A stretch of 42,314 nucleotides of DNA from an uncultured Selenomonadales bacterium (GTDB lineage Bacteria; Bacillota; Negativicutes; Acidaminococcales; Acidaminococcaceae). The notes beneath the pieces were generated by a model. That model had not been told where the DNA came from. It did no database searches and worked only from the letters and a program-made list of their open reading frames with translations. A program made the translations under genes and the position numbers. The stretch lies in assembly GCA_900315805.1 (NCBI GenBank), contig ONAN01000016.1:1-42314 (forward strand). The letters are read 5' to 3'. Positions 1 to 8,358 of this stretch are shown here, one piece after another (the first letter of the stretch is position 1; each line of letters starts with the position of its first letter).

Positions 1-117
1 CCTCCTTGTTATTTTTTGGTTTTGGGTTAAACCTATTGTAACAAATGCTCTCTCTTTTTTCTTTTTATTTCTGTAACATATGTTTTATCACATTACAATC
101 GTTCTTGATTCCCGGCC
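1..117 (-). promoter_or_regulatory. AT-rich intergenic region 3' of dctM with ribosome site of an off-window gene
   Basis: On the minus strand positions 1-7 read AAGGAGG, so another minus-strand gene very probably starts a few bases left of the window. The rest is AT-rich. The word TGTAACA occurs twice on the plus strand (37-43 and 72-78), and TGTAA/TTACA arms at 72-76 and 93-97 form a weak imperfect dyad that could be an operator. I see no clear terminator hairpin after dctM, so the next gene may belong to the same transcript. Confidence 0.4.
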
Positions 118-1395
118 TTATTTGACGACGCTCGGCAGGAACGTCGCGAGCTGCGGGAAGAAGCACAGGATCAGCATCTCGAAAGCCATGACGCAAACGT
201 AGGGAATGACGCCGCGGATGATCTGCTCCATGCGGCTGTCGGGGCTGACGCCCTGCAGCACGAAGAGGTTCATGCCGACAGGCGGCGTGATGAGAGCCAT
301 CTCCATGTTGATCTGCATCATGACGTTGAACCAGATGGGGTCAAAGCCAAGCTGCACGATGATGGGGTACAGGATGGGCACGGTGATGAAGATGATGGAA
401 ACCGTTTCCAGGATGCAGCCCAAAAAGAGCAGCAGGATGTTGATCAGGACGAAGAAGATCCAGCGGCTGACCTGCACTTCGGTGACGAGCAGCGTCAGGG
501 CCTGCGGCACCTGGAGCACCGTGAGGACGAACCCGAAGAGCGTGGCGCCGATCATGATGGCGAAAATCATGGCCGACGTCTCCACCGTGTCCAGCAGGAT
601 GCGCGGCAGATCGCGGATGGTGAGGGTGCGGTAGATGCCGAAAGTGATGACGAGGGCGTAGACCGTACCGACGGCGGCTGCTTCCGTCGGCGTGAAGGCA
701 CCGGTGTAGATGCCGCCTACGACGAGGACGGGGAGCAGCAGTCCCCAGAAGGATTTGCGCAGGGCCTGCATGCGTTCCGCCATGGTGGCCTTCGGTTCCA
801 GCGGCAGGCGCCGGGATTTCCAGACCACGAGCAGAATGAAGAAGAAGCACATGAGGATGCCCGGAATGACGCCGGACATGAACAGGCGTCCGATGGATTC
901 GCCCGTAATGGCGCCGTACAGGATCATGGGAATGGACGGCGGAATCAAAATACCGAGCGTACCGCCGCCGGCGACGGCGCCCAGCACGACCGTGCGGTCA
1001 TAGCCGCGTTTGAGCATTTCCGGAATGGCGATGGCGCCGATGGTGACGGCGCAGGCCACGGAAGAACCCGTAATGGCCGCAAAGATACCGCAGGCCACGA
1101 TGGTCGCGACGCCGAGGCCACCGGGGAAATGGCGCAGCCATTTGTTGCCCAGTTCGAACAGGTCCTCGCCCACCTTGCCCTTGAGCAGGATGGCGCTCAT
1201 GAGGATATAGAGGGGCACGGCGCAGAGGACGAAGTCGTCCAGGGATTTGTAGGCCAGGATCGGGATCTGCTGCAGGGCGCTCATATCGCCCATGAAGAGC
1301 AGCATGCCCACGAGGCCGCCCGTACCCAGGGAAAAGGCCACGGGAACGCCGATGGCCAGCAGCACGAGCAGCAGGACGGTAAAGAGGACGATCAT
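118..1395 (-). CDS. dctM: TRAP transporter large permease, DctM type
   Basis: 425-residue, very hydrophobic protein of the usual DctM length (about 12 predicted membrane spans), with the family's conserved glycine/proline-rich stretches such as GILIPPSIPMILYGAITGES near residue 150 and LITPPVGMNLFV near residue 370. It is the ion-coupled translocation subunit of a tripartite ATP-independent periplasmic transporter in the inner membrane. Its start overlaps the end of dctQ by 4 nt (ATGA), indicating translational coupling in the operon dctP-dctQ-dctM. The substrate cannot be read from the permease; TRAP systems typically carry organic or keto acids. The T-box leader upstream of dctP presumably controls this gene too. 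Confidence 0.93.
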   Translation of the reverse strand: MIVLFTVLLLVLLAIGVPVAFSLGTGGLVGMLLFMGDMSALQQIPILAYKSLDDFVLCAVPLYILMSAILLKGKVGEDLFELGNKWLRHFPGGLGVATIVACGIFAAITGSSVACAVTIGAIAIPEMLKRGYDRTVVLGAVAGGGTLGILIPPSIPMILYGAITGESIGRLFMSGVIPGILMCFFFILLVVWKSRRLPLEPKATMAERMQALRKSFWGLLLPVLVVGGIYTGAFTPTEAAAVGTVYALVITFGIYRTLTIRDLPRILLDTVETSAMIFAIMIGATLFGFVLTVLQVPQALTLLVTEVQVSRWIFFVLINILLLFLGCILETVSIIFITVPILYPIIVQLGFDPIWFNVMMQINMEMALITPPVGMNLFVLQGVSPDSRMEQIIRGVIPYVCVMAFEMLILCFFPQLATFLPSVVK

Positions 1396-1934
1396 TTTGC
1401 CGCCTCCTTCCCTGCCGCTTCCGGATCAAAGGCCGGGTCCGACAGGCGGATCAGGCTTTCCAGAAAGAGGCGCACGAACTGGAGGAGCAGGAGGCCGATT
1501 CCGACGGGCATGGAGGCCTGCGGGATCCACAGGGGCATACGCAGCGTGCTGGCCGCGACCATGTCCAGGTCGTAGGACATCCAGGCCATCTGGGCACTCG
1601 TGACGAAGAAGATGGCCGTGAAGACGACGCCGATGATGGCAACGACGACGTGCAGGACGTCGTTCGCCCGCGGGCTCAGGCGCGAGACGACGATATCCAC
1701 ATGGATATGGCGCCCGGCCGCCAGGGCCACGCCCAGGCCGAGGAACCCGGCCATGAGGACACAGTACGTCGAGATTTCGATGGCCCACTCCGTCGGCTTG
1801 TTGAACAAGCCGCGGGACACGACCTCGTAAAAGATCGAGAACACGGGGATGAACAGCAGGAGGCCGGCAAGGACGCCGACGGCGGCCGTGATTCCGTGTA
1901 AGACTTTACTGTAAACTCTCAAAAACCCTCTCAC
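1392..1934 (-). CDS. dctQ: TRAP transporter small permease, DctQ type
   Basis: 180 residues with four hydrophobic segments, the standard DctQ layout. The stretch EWAIEISTYCVLMAGFLG and the following GRHIHVDIV motif are typical of the family. The start is GTG at 1934, supported by AGGAG seven bases upstream; no ATG fits better. DctQ pairs with DctM in the membrane to form the transport channel. It lies 51 nt after dctP and overlaps dctM by 4 nt, so it is the middle gene of the TRAP operon. Confidence 0.9.
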   Translation of the reverse strand: MRGFLRVYSKVLHGITAAVGVLAGLLLFIPVFSIFYEVVSRGLFNKPTEWAIEISTYCVLMAGFLGLGVALAAGRHIHVDIVVSRLSPRANDVLHVVVAIIGVVFTAIFFVTSAQMAWMSYDLDMVAASTLRMPLWIPQASMPVGIGLLLLQFVRLFLESLIRLSDPAFDPEAAGKEAAK

Positions 1935-1985
1935 TTTACTACTCCTAACTTGTTTTTCTGTGTCTGTGTTTCCTGTCTGCCGGAA

Positions 1986-3020
1986 TCAGGCCTTGGCGGC
2001 CATTTCCAGCAGTTTCTTGCCCGTTTCGCCCGTATGTTTCACGAAGGTGTCCCAGACGGACTTGGTGGCGTCGCGCCACTGCTGCAGTTCGCCGGCGGGA
2101 ATGGTATAGACTTCCATGCCCTTGGCTTTCAGGTCGGCCAGGCCTTTTTCATCCATGGCCTTCGCGTTCTTGCGGATATCGTCGCGCACTTCCTTAGCCG
2201 CTTCCATGAAGGCTTTCTGCTGGTCGGCGCTCATCTTGGCGAAGGACTTGTCGTTCATGGCCAGGATGAATTCAGGCGATGCGTGGTTCGTGATGGTCAG
2301 GTATTTCGTGACTTCGTACATTTTGCGGTCGCGCATGGCCGATGTACCGCTCGTCTGGCCGTCAATGGTACCGCGCTGCAGGGCCATGTAGACTTCGCCG
2401 CTGCCCATGGTGACCGGGGACGCGCCCAGGGCCTTGATGGTTTCGGAAGCCATTTCGCTGTAACCGCGGATCTTCAGGCCGGCGAAATCAGCCGGTTTCT
2501 TGATGGGCTTCTTGTTGTTGGCGAACTGGACGAAGCCGTAATCCGCCCAATAAACGACCTTGACGTGCTTCTTGGCCAGTTCCTCTTCCAGGAGCTTGCC
2601 CATGCCGCCGTCAATGGCCTTGTCGATCTTCTCGTAATCGGGGAACACGAAGGGCACATCGAAGACTTCCATGGCCGGTACGACCGTGGCCCAGCGGCCG
2701 ACGGTGTTCAGGCCCATGTCGACGCCGCCCGTCATGATGGCGTCATTCATGCTCTTGTCGTTATACAGCTGGCCGGCCGGATAGGGCGTGATGACGACCT
2801 GGCCTTTGGTCTTGTCCTTGACCTTGGCGATGAACTGGTCCACCGCTTTGGCCAGCGGATGGTTGGCCGGCAGATGGTAGGCCAGCTTGTACGTGACCTT
2901 GCCGCCCGCACCGGACGCCGGTGCCGCTTTCTTGTCTCCGCCGCCGCAGCCTGCTGCGGCGAACATGACGGCTGCCATGGCGGCAGCTGCGATCCACTTG
3001 AATTTCTTGCCTCCGAACAT
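1986..3020 (-). CDS. dctP: TRAP transporter substrate-binding lipoprotein, DctP type
   Basis: 344 residues from the ATG at 3020, which has GGAGG seven to eight bases upstream; a longer reading frame runs into the T-box leader and is not credible. The first 25 residues form a lipoprotein signal ending in AAAGC (Cys25), so the protein is a membrane-anchored extracytoplasmic binding protein. Family marks include LAYHLPANHPLAKAVDQF near residue 45, the GLKIRG segment with the arginine that usually salt-bridges a carboxylate ligand, and VYMALQRGTIDGQ near residue 205. It captures the substrate and delivers it to DctQM. The first gene after a T-box, so its supply is probably tied to the charging of one tRNA; that makes an amino acid or its keto-acid precursor a reasonable substrate guess. 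Confidence 0.93.
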   Translation of the reverse strand: MFGGKKFKWIAAAAMAAVMFAAAGCGGGDKKAAPASGAGGKVTYKLAYHLPANHPLAKAVDQFIAKVKDKTKGQVVITPYPAGQLYNDKSMNDAIMTGGVDMGLNTVGRWATVVPAMEVFDVPFVFPDYEKIDKAIDGGMGKLLEEELAKKHVKVVYWADYGFVQFANNKKPIKKPADFAGLKIRGYSEMASETIKALGASPVTMGSGEVYMALQRGTIDGQTSGTSAMRDRKMYEVTKYLTITNHASPEFILAMNDKSFAKMSADQQKAFMEAAKEVRDDIRKNAKAMDEKGLADLKAKGMEVYTIPAGELQQWRDATKSVWDTFVKHTGETGKKLLEMAAKA

Positions 3021-3089
3021 GATGATTTCCTCCCTTTCGACTCGCTGCATCTTGTTTTCTCTTTTGTCTTCGCAGTGGGCGGACCATAT

Positions 3090-3122
3090 AAAAAGCCCCT
3101 GTCGGATTGCTCCGGCAGGGGC
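3090..3122 (-). terminator. Intrinsic terminator of the T-box leader
   Basis: On the minus strand GCCCCTG/CAGGGGC arms (extended by CGG/CCG past one mismatch) are followed by TTTTT. It overlaps the 3' side of the T-box antiterminator sequence, so it is the conditional terminator of the riboswitch rather than the end of a gene. Confidence 0.9.
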
Positions 3123-3359
3123 GAATTTACGCGGTACCACCCTGGTATTGTACTCTCGGCTTCTTAACGCTGCCACGGCGCCCGGCCCTAAGAGGCTGGT
3201 ACCCGTATCCCGGCGTCATTGCCGGATACCGTACAAACCCGTTCAGGCGGGGAGTTCACAGGCCAGAGGTTTCCCTTCGGCAGCCTTGCCTTGCACCGTC
3301 CGGCAATTCTCTGCGCTGGGTCCGGGAACCATTCCTGATCATTACTTCGCTATAACGTT
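3090..3359 (-). promoter_or_regulatory. T-box riboswitch leader of the TRAP operon
   Basis: The minus strand carries the nearly invariant T-box sequence GGGTGGTACCGCG at 3142-3130, immediately before an intrinsic terminator, which is the T-box antiterminator/terminator arrangement. A Stem I is visible upstream: AGAGA near the base, GCCGGA pairing with UCUGGC above the specifier loop, GGUGCAAGGC as the distal-loop/bulge region, then GUGAACUCC as the specifier side and a UGA of the K-turn. Reading the codon directly after GAA gives CUC (Leu, 3254-3252); one base later gives UCC (Ser), so the amino acid is tentative. Uncharged cognate tRNA would allow transcription of dctPQM. The leader lies between a consensus promoter and dctP. 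Confidence 0.92.
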
Positions 3360-3365
3360 AACGCA

Positions 3366-3394
3366 AGTATAACAATCGCGGCGTAAAATGTCAA
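3366..3394 (-). promoter_or_regulatory. Sigma-A promoter of the T-box/TRAP operon
   Basis: On the minus strand TTGACA (3394-3389) and TATACT (3371-3366) are separated by exactly 17 bp. The expected transcript start near 3359 fits the start of the T-box Stem I. Confidence 0.9.
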
Positions 3395-3431
3395 TAAAAT
3401 TTGTAAATTTTGTTGAATATCTTTGTAAAAT

Positions 3432-3472
3432 AAAGAGCTTTGTCCATTCATCGAAAACAGGCAAAGCTCTTT
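3432..3472 (-). terminator. Terminator after gltB
   Basis: Eleven-base perfect arms AAAGAGCTTTG (3432-3442) and CAAAGCTCTTT (3462-3472); in the minus direction the hairpin is followed by a U-rich TTTATTTTA. It lies 62 nt after the gltB stop and just upstream of the TRAP promoter, separating the two transcription units. Confidence 0.75.
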
Positions 3473-3534
3473 GAAAAAATGGTATTACATTTTTAACATT
3501 TTGGCTGAAATTTGTCTACTGGAGACGCATACCC

Positions 3535-6500
3535 TCAGCCGTTCTTTTCCCGGAAGGCCAGCTCTTCGGCCTCTTCCTCCGTGTGGCCTTCGTCCCGGTA
3601 TTTCCCGATGAGGCACTGCATTTCCTCGTAGTCCCGCGGAATGACGCGGGTGAACCGGGCGGCCGCCTTGTCCCAGTCCTGGAGAAGTTCCCGGGCAAGC
3701 GGGCTGCCCGTCATGGCGGCGTGGCGTTCCACAATGCCGCGCAGTTTCTGCCGTTCTTCCGGTTCCGTCACTTTTTCCAGATTGACGAGTTCCTGGTTGC
3801 AGTACGGCGTCTGCAGGTCCAGCACGTAGGCCGTGCCGCCGGACATGCCGGCCGCGAAGTTGCGGCCCACGGGGCCCAGGACGACGACGGTGCCGCCGGT
3901 CATGTATTCGCAGCCATGGTTCCCGATGCCTTCGACGACGGCCGTGGCACCGCTGTTGCGGACGCAGAACCGTTCGCCGGCCTGGCCGTTGATGTAGACC
4001 TCGCCGCCCGTGGCGCCGAAGCAGGCCACGTTGCCGATGATGATGTTTTCCGACGGCGTAAAGTCCGCTTCCCGCGGCGGGAACACGGCGATCCGGCCGC
4101 CCGACAGGCCTTTGCCCAGGTAATCGTTGGCGTCGCCTTCCAGCAGCAGCGTCAGCCCTTTCGGGATGAAGGCGCCGAAGCTCTGGCCCGCGCTGCCCAC
4201 GAAGGAAAGGCGGATCGTGTCTTCGGGCAGGCCCTCGTCGCCGTAGCGCCGGAAGATTTCGCTGCCCAGCAGCGTGCCTGTCACGCGGTTCGTGTTATCG
4301 ATGCGCAGGCGCGCGCGGATCTGTTTCTTTTCCTCCAGGGCGGGCTTGCACATGCGCACCAGCTTGCTCTGGTCCAGGGTCTGCTCGATTTCGTGGTCCT
4401 GGGGCGCCACAAAGTGATGGCTCTGCGTGTTGTCCGTATACGGCCGGAAGAGCAGCTTGTCGAGGCTGACCGTGGCGGCCTTCCAGTTCGTGATGTTCTC
4501 CTTCTGTTTGAGGCGGTCATAGCGTCCCACCATCTCTTCCACCGTGTGGAAGCCGAGGCGCGCCATAATTTCGCGCAGATCTTGGGCGACGAAACGCAGG
4601 TAGTTGATTACGTACTCCGGTTTGCCGGCGAAGCGCTTGCGCAGAGTTTCGTCCTGCGTGCAGATGCCGAAGGGGCACGTGTTGAGGTTGCAAACGCGGA
4701 GCATGTGGCAGCCCAGGGCGATGAGCGGCCCCGTGCAGAAGTCGAAGAGTTCCGCGCCGAAGAGGGCGGCGATGGCCACGTCGCGGCCCGTGAGCAGTTT
4801 GCCGTCCACGGCCAGTTTCACGCGGTCGCGCAGGCGGTTCAGCAGGAGCGTCTGCTGCACTTCGGAAAGGCCCAGTTCCCAGGGCAGGCCGGCATGGCGC
4901 ATGCTGGAGCGCGGCGAAGCGCCCGTGCCGCCGTCGAAGCCGCAGACCGTGACGCCGTCGGCCTTGGTCTTGACGACGCCGGCGGCGATGGTGCCGATGC
5001 CGGAGCCGGCGGTCAGCTTGACGTTGATTTCGGCGTCCTTGTTGACATTCTTCAGGTCGTAAATCAGTTCGGCCAGGTCCTCAATGGAATAGATGTCATG
5101 GTGCGGCGGCGGGGAAATGAGGGCGACGCCCGGCGTGGAATGGCGCGTCCGGCCGATGGCCGGGAACACCTTTTTGCCCGGCAGGTTGCCGCCCTGGCCC
5201 GGCTTGGCGCCCTGGGCGCACTTGATCTGCAGTTCGTCGGCGTGGACCAGGTAGTTGCCCGTCACGCCGAAGCGGGCCGTCGAGACCTGCTTGATGGCGT
5301 CGTTCGGGTTGTCCCCGTTGGGCCGTACGGTGAAGCGTTCCGGATCTTCGCCGCCTTCGCCGGTATTGCTGCGCCCGCCAAGGCGGTTCATGGCGATGGC
5401 GATGCATTCGTGGGCTTCCTTACTCAGGGCGCCGTAACTCATGGCACCCGTGCGGAAGCGCTTTACGATGGAGTCGACGGGCTCCACTTCCTCAATGGGG
5501 ATGCTGCAGCCGTCGGGATAGTCGAATTCCAGCAGGTCGCGCAGGCGGAAGATGGCATCGTTGTTCACCTTGTCCGCAAATTTTTTGTAGGTGATCGAGT
5601 CGCCCGAGCGGCAGGCTTCCTGCAGCATGGCGATGGCTTCCGGATCCAGGATATGCGGCTCCGGCCCGTCCTTCTTGTACATGTAGGTGTCGCCGTCCGC
5701 CAGGTCCGAATCGCCGTGGAAGGCGTGCTGGTGCCGCATCTCGTTCTCTTTGGCGATCTCCTTGAGGCCCAGTCCCTCGATGCGCGAAGGTGTATTGACG
5801 AAGTACTTGTTGATGACATCTTTGCTGATGCCGACGGCCTCGAAAATCTGGGCGCCGTGGTAGCTGCGCACGGTGGAAATGCCCATCTTCGAGATGACCG
5901 TCTGGATGCCGGCCACGGCGGCCTTCAGGTAATTTTCCTGCGCCTCCTGGTAGGACATCTTCGCCAGTTTTCCGTTCACGGCGAGGTCCTTGATGGTTTC
6001 CAGGGCCAGGTAGGGGTTGATGGCCGTGATGCCGTAGCCGATGAGGGTGCAGAAATGATGGATTTCGCGCGGTTCGCCCGATTCGAGGATGAGGCCCACG
6101 TCGGGGCGGACCGTCTCTTTGACGAGGTAATTGTGCACGGCGGCCGTCGCCAGCAGGGCCGGTACGGCGGCCATGCGGGAATTGACGCCGCGGTCGGACA
6201 GGACGACGATGTTCGCGCCGGTCTTGACGGCCCGCAGGGCGTCGATGCAGAGGGATTCGATGGCCGTCTCCATGGATTCGGCGCCGCCGTTGACCGGATA
6301 GAGCATGGACAATGTGACCGTGCGCAGTTTCTCGTTCTGCAGGTTCTTGATGACCGCCATTTCGCGGTTCGTCAGCAGGGGCCGGCTGACGGCGAGGGCG
6401 TATGTCCCCTTCTCGTCCGGGTCCATGATGTTCGCCACGTTGCCGATCATGACGGACGTGGACGTGACGATGTTCTCGCGCAGGGCGTCCATGGGCGGGT

Positions 6501-8100
6501 TCGTGACCTGGGCGAAGTTCTGCTGGAAATAGTCATAGAGCATCTGCGGCTTTTCCGAGAGCACCGGCAGGGGGCAGTCCATGCCCATGGCGCCGATGGG
6601 TTCCTTGCCCGTGCGGGCCATGGGGATGAGGATCTGCGCCAGGTCTTCCTTCGTGTAGCCGAAGACCTTCTGCTGCTCCCGGATGTCGTAGGAAACGTTG
6701 GTTTCGAAGAAGTTCCCGTTGCTGCCGCGCATCAGGTCCGGCAGGTTCACCAGGTGTTCGGCGCACCAGTCGCCGTAGGGGTGGGCAGAGGCCATGATGT
6801 GCTTGATTTCTTCGTCGGGCACGATGCGTTTCTGTTCCGTGTCGACGAGGAACAGCTTGCCCGGTTCGAGGCGTCCCTTGTAGAGGATGTCCTTCGGGTT
6901 GATGCGGACGGCGCCCACTTCGGACACGAGGACCACGCGGTTGTCCTTCGTCACGTAGTAACGGGCCGGGCGCAGGCCGTTGCGGTCCAGCATGCCGCCG
7001 ATGCGCGTGCCGTCGCAGAAGCAGATGGCCGCCGGGCCGTCCCAGGCTTCCATCATGAAGTTCTGGTAGCGGTAGTAGTCGCGCTTTTCCTGGCTCATGA
7101 GGGGATCCTTTTCCCACGGTTCGGGAATCATGGTCATCATGGCATGGGCCAGGGAATGGCCGGACATGTACAGGTATTCGAGGCAGTTGTCGAACATGGA
7201 CGAGTCGCTGCCCGTCGCGTCCACGACGGGGAACACCTTGTCCAGTTCCGGGTATTTCAGGGAATGGGCCTTGCTCTCGCGGGCATTCAGCCAGTTCGTG
7301 TTGCCGCGGATGGTGTTGATTTCGCCGTTATGGACGATATAGCGGTTCGGATGGGCGCGGGCCCAGCTCGGGAAGGTGTTCGTGCTGAAACGGGAATGGA
7401 CGAGGGCCATGGCACTCGTGAAATCCAGGTCCGACAGGTCCAGGTAGAAGTGCCGGATCTGGGCGGCCGTCAACATCCCTTTGTATACGATGGTATGGCT
7501 CGACAGGCTGGCAATGTAGAAGTCCGTGCCCATTTCCTTGCTGGCCGGCGTAATCTGCTTTTCCGCCAGGCGCCGGATTACGTAGAGCTTGCGCTCGAAG
7601 TCCATCTGGTCCTTCAGGTCGGGGCTGCGGCCGATGAAGACCTGGATGATGCGCGGGCGCACGGAGGCCGCCTCTTCGCCGATGCAGCTGTCGTCGACGG
7701 GCACTTCGCGCCAGCCCAGGATGGTCTGTCCTTCTTCGCGGACGATGCGCTCGAAGGCCTTGATCTGCTTCTGCCGGAAACTGTCATAGCGGTGGGCAAA
7801 AATCATGCCCACGCCGTACTGCCCTTCCGGCGGCAGGTTGAAGCCCAGGACGGCGCACTCGCGGCTCAAAAAAGCATGGGGAATCTGGACCATGATGCCG
7901 GCGCCGTCGCCGCTCTTATGGTCCGCGCCTTCGCCGCCGCGGTGTTTCAGGTTTTCCAGTATGTCCAGGGCGTCGTAGACGATGTCGTACGACCGTTCCC
8001 CCTTGACGTTGACGACAAAGCCGATGCCGCAGGCATCGTGTTCGAACGAAGGATCGTACAGGCCCTGTGGTGCCGGCAGATCCCGGAATGTGCGTTCCAT
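3535..8100 (-). CDS. gltB: Glutamate synthase large subunit (GOGAT alpha/ferredoxin type)
   Basis: 1521 residues from the ATG at 8100 (GAGGAGG upstream); a further 23 in-frame upstream codons lack a ribosome site and contain the promoter. It converts glutamine plus 2-oxoglutarate to two glutamates. Cys24 in HDACGIGF is the N-terminal nucleophile of the class II amidotransferase domain, exposed after removal of a 23-residue propeptide. The order is amidotransferase, central, FMN-binding synthase domain (e.g. GAKPGQGGNLPGKKV) and the C-terminal beta-helix with repeated glycine motifs. The [3Fe-4S] cysteines fit C-x5-C-x4-C in GCHMLRVCNLNTC near residue 1130. No gltD (NADPH-oxidising small subunit) is adjacent, so ferredoxin dependence or a distant gltD must be considered. 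It is monocistronic, with its own promoter and terminator. Confidence 0.96.
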   Translation of the reverse strand: MERTFRDLPAPQGLYDPSFEHDACGIGFVVNVKGERSYDIVYDALDILENLKHRGGEGADHKSGDGAGIMVQIPHAFLSRECAVLGFNLPPEGQYGVGMIFAHRYDSFRQKQIKAFERIVREEGQTILGWREVPVDDSCIGEEAASVRPRIIQVFIGRSPDLKDQMDFERKLYVIRRLAEKQITPASKEMGTDFYIASLSSHTIVYKGMLTAAQIRHFYLDLSDLDFTSAMALVHSRFSTNTFPSWARAHPNRYIVHNGEINTIRGNTNWLNARESKAHSLKYPELDKVFPVVDATGSDSSMFDNCLEYLYMSGHSLAHAMMTMIPEPWEKDPLMSQEKRDYYRYQNFMMEAWDGPAAICFCDGTRIGGMLDRNGLRPARYYVTKDNRVVLVSEVGAVRINPKDILYKGRLEPGKLFLVDTEQKRIVPDEEIKHIMASAHPYGDWCAEHLVNLPDLMRGSNGNFFETNVSYDIREQQKVFGYTKEDLAQILIPMARTGKEPIGAMGMDCPLPVLSEKPQMLYDYFQQNFAQVTNPPMDALRENIVTSTSVMIGNVANIMDPDEKGTYALAVSRPLLTNREMAVIKNLQNEKLRTVTLSMLYPVNGGAESMETAIESLCIDALRAVKTGANIVVLSDRGVNSRMAAVPALLATAAVHNYLVKETVRPDVGLILESGEPREIHHFCTLIGYGITAINPYLALETIKDLAVNGKLAKMSYQEAQENYLKAAVAGIQTVISKMGISTVRSYHGAQIFEAVGISKDVINKYFVNTPSRIEGLGLKEIAKENEMRHQHAFHGDSDLADGDTYMYKKDGPEPHILDPEAIAMLQEACRSGDSITYKKFADKVNNDAIFRLRDLLEFDYPDGCSIPIEEVEPVDSIVKRFRTGAMSYGALSKEAHECIAIAMNRLGGRSNTGEGGEDPERFTVRPNGDNPNDAIKQVSTARFGVTGNYLVHADELQIKCAQGAKPGQGGNLPGKKVFPAIGRTRHSTPGVALISPPPHHDIYSIEDLAELIYDLKNVNKDAEINVKLTAGSGIGTIAAGVVKTKADGVTVCGFDGGTGASPRSSMRHAGLPWELGLSEVQQTLLLNRLRDRVKLAVDGKLLTGRDVAIAALFGAELFDFCTGPLIALGCHMLRVCNLNTCPFGICTQDETLRKRFAGKPEYVINYLRFVAQDLREIMARLGFHTVEEMVGRYDRLKQKENITNWKAATVSLDKLLFRPYTDNTQSHHFVAPQDHEIEQTLDQSKLVRMCKPALEEKKQIRARLRIDNTNRVTGTLLGSEIFRRYGDEGLPEDTIRLSFVGSAGQSFGAFIPKGLTLLLEGDANDYLGKGLSGGRIAVFPPREADFTPSENIIIGNVACFGATGGEVYINGQAGERFCVRNSGATAVVEGIGNHGCEYMTGGTVVVLGPVGRNFAAGMSGGTAYVLDLQTPYCNQELVNLEKVTEPEERQKLRGIVERHAAMTGSPLARELLQDWDKAAARFTRVIPRDYEEMQCLIGKYRDEGHTEEEAEELAFREKNG

Positions 8101-8140
8101 GTCGCTGCCTCCTCTGTAAAATGAATGAAAGGATACTACG

Positions 8141-8169
8141 AGTGTACTACGATTCCCCCGCCGCGTCAA
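8141..8169 (-). promoter_or_regulatory. Promoter of gltB
   Basis: Minus strand TTGACG (8169-8164) and TACACT (8146-8141), 17-bp spacer, about 40 bp before the gltB ATG. This placement also argues against any gltB start upstream of 8100. Confidence 0.75.
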
Positions 8170-8192
8170 ACAATTTACACTAAAAGTCTATT

Positions 8193-8228
8193 ATGAATGC
8201 ACTTTTATATTATTTATTCCGCATTCAT
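8193..8228. repeat. Inverted repeat upstream of gltB, possible operator
   Basis: ATGAATGC (8193-8200) and GCATTCAT (8221-8228) are perfect 8-bp arms around a 20-bp AT-rich centre, lying 25-60 bp upstream of the gltB -35 box. A nitrogen or arginine regulator site is conceivable because TGAAT/ATTCA half-sites resemble ArgR boxes, but the spacing does not match a standard ArgR box. Function is not established. Confidence 0.4.
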
Positions 8229-8265
8229 TGCAAAGTATACAATATTCTTCGTCTGCACAGGACAC

Positions 8266-8291
8266 AAAAGGGCTCCGTAACTCCGGAGCCC
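8266..8291 (-). terminator. Terminator after the beta-CASP RNase gene
   Basis: Perfect 8-bp arms GGGCTCCG and CGGAGCCC (8270-8277 and 8284-8291), followed on the minus strand by TTTTGTG. It ends the 8359-9963 transcript, about 65 nt after the stop codon. Confidence 0.85.
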
Positions 8292-8358
8292 TTATCTGTT
8301 TTTGCAGTTTTCTCAATTATACGGCATCTTGGTTTTCGGGACTGCCGCTCCCCTGCCG

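Noticed and set aside
1986..3176. 396-codon version of DctP
   Set aside because: The first 52 codons overlap the T-box antiterminator and terminator; the ATG at 3020 has a proper ribosome site and starts a lipoprotein signal.
3583..8124. A 1513-codon open frame on the plus strand
   Set aside because: It is the antisense of gltB. Long open antisense frames are expected in GC-rich genes, and the translation (His/Asp/Arg/Val-rich, no motifs) matches no protein. The same holds for plus-strand frames over ffh, smc, the beta-CASP gene and the helicase.
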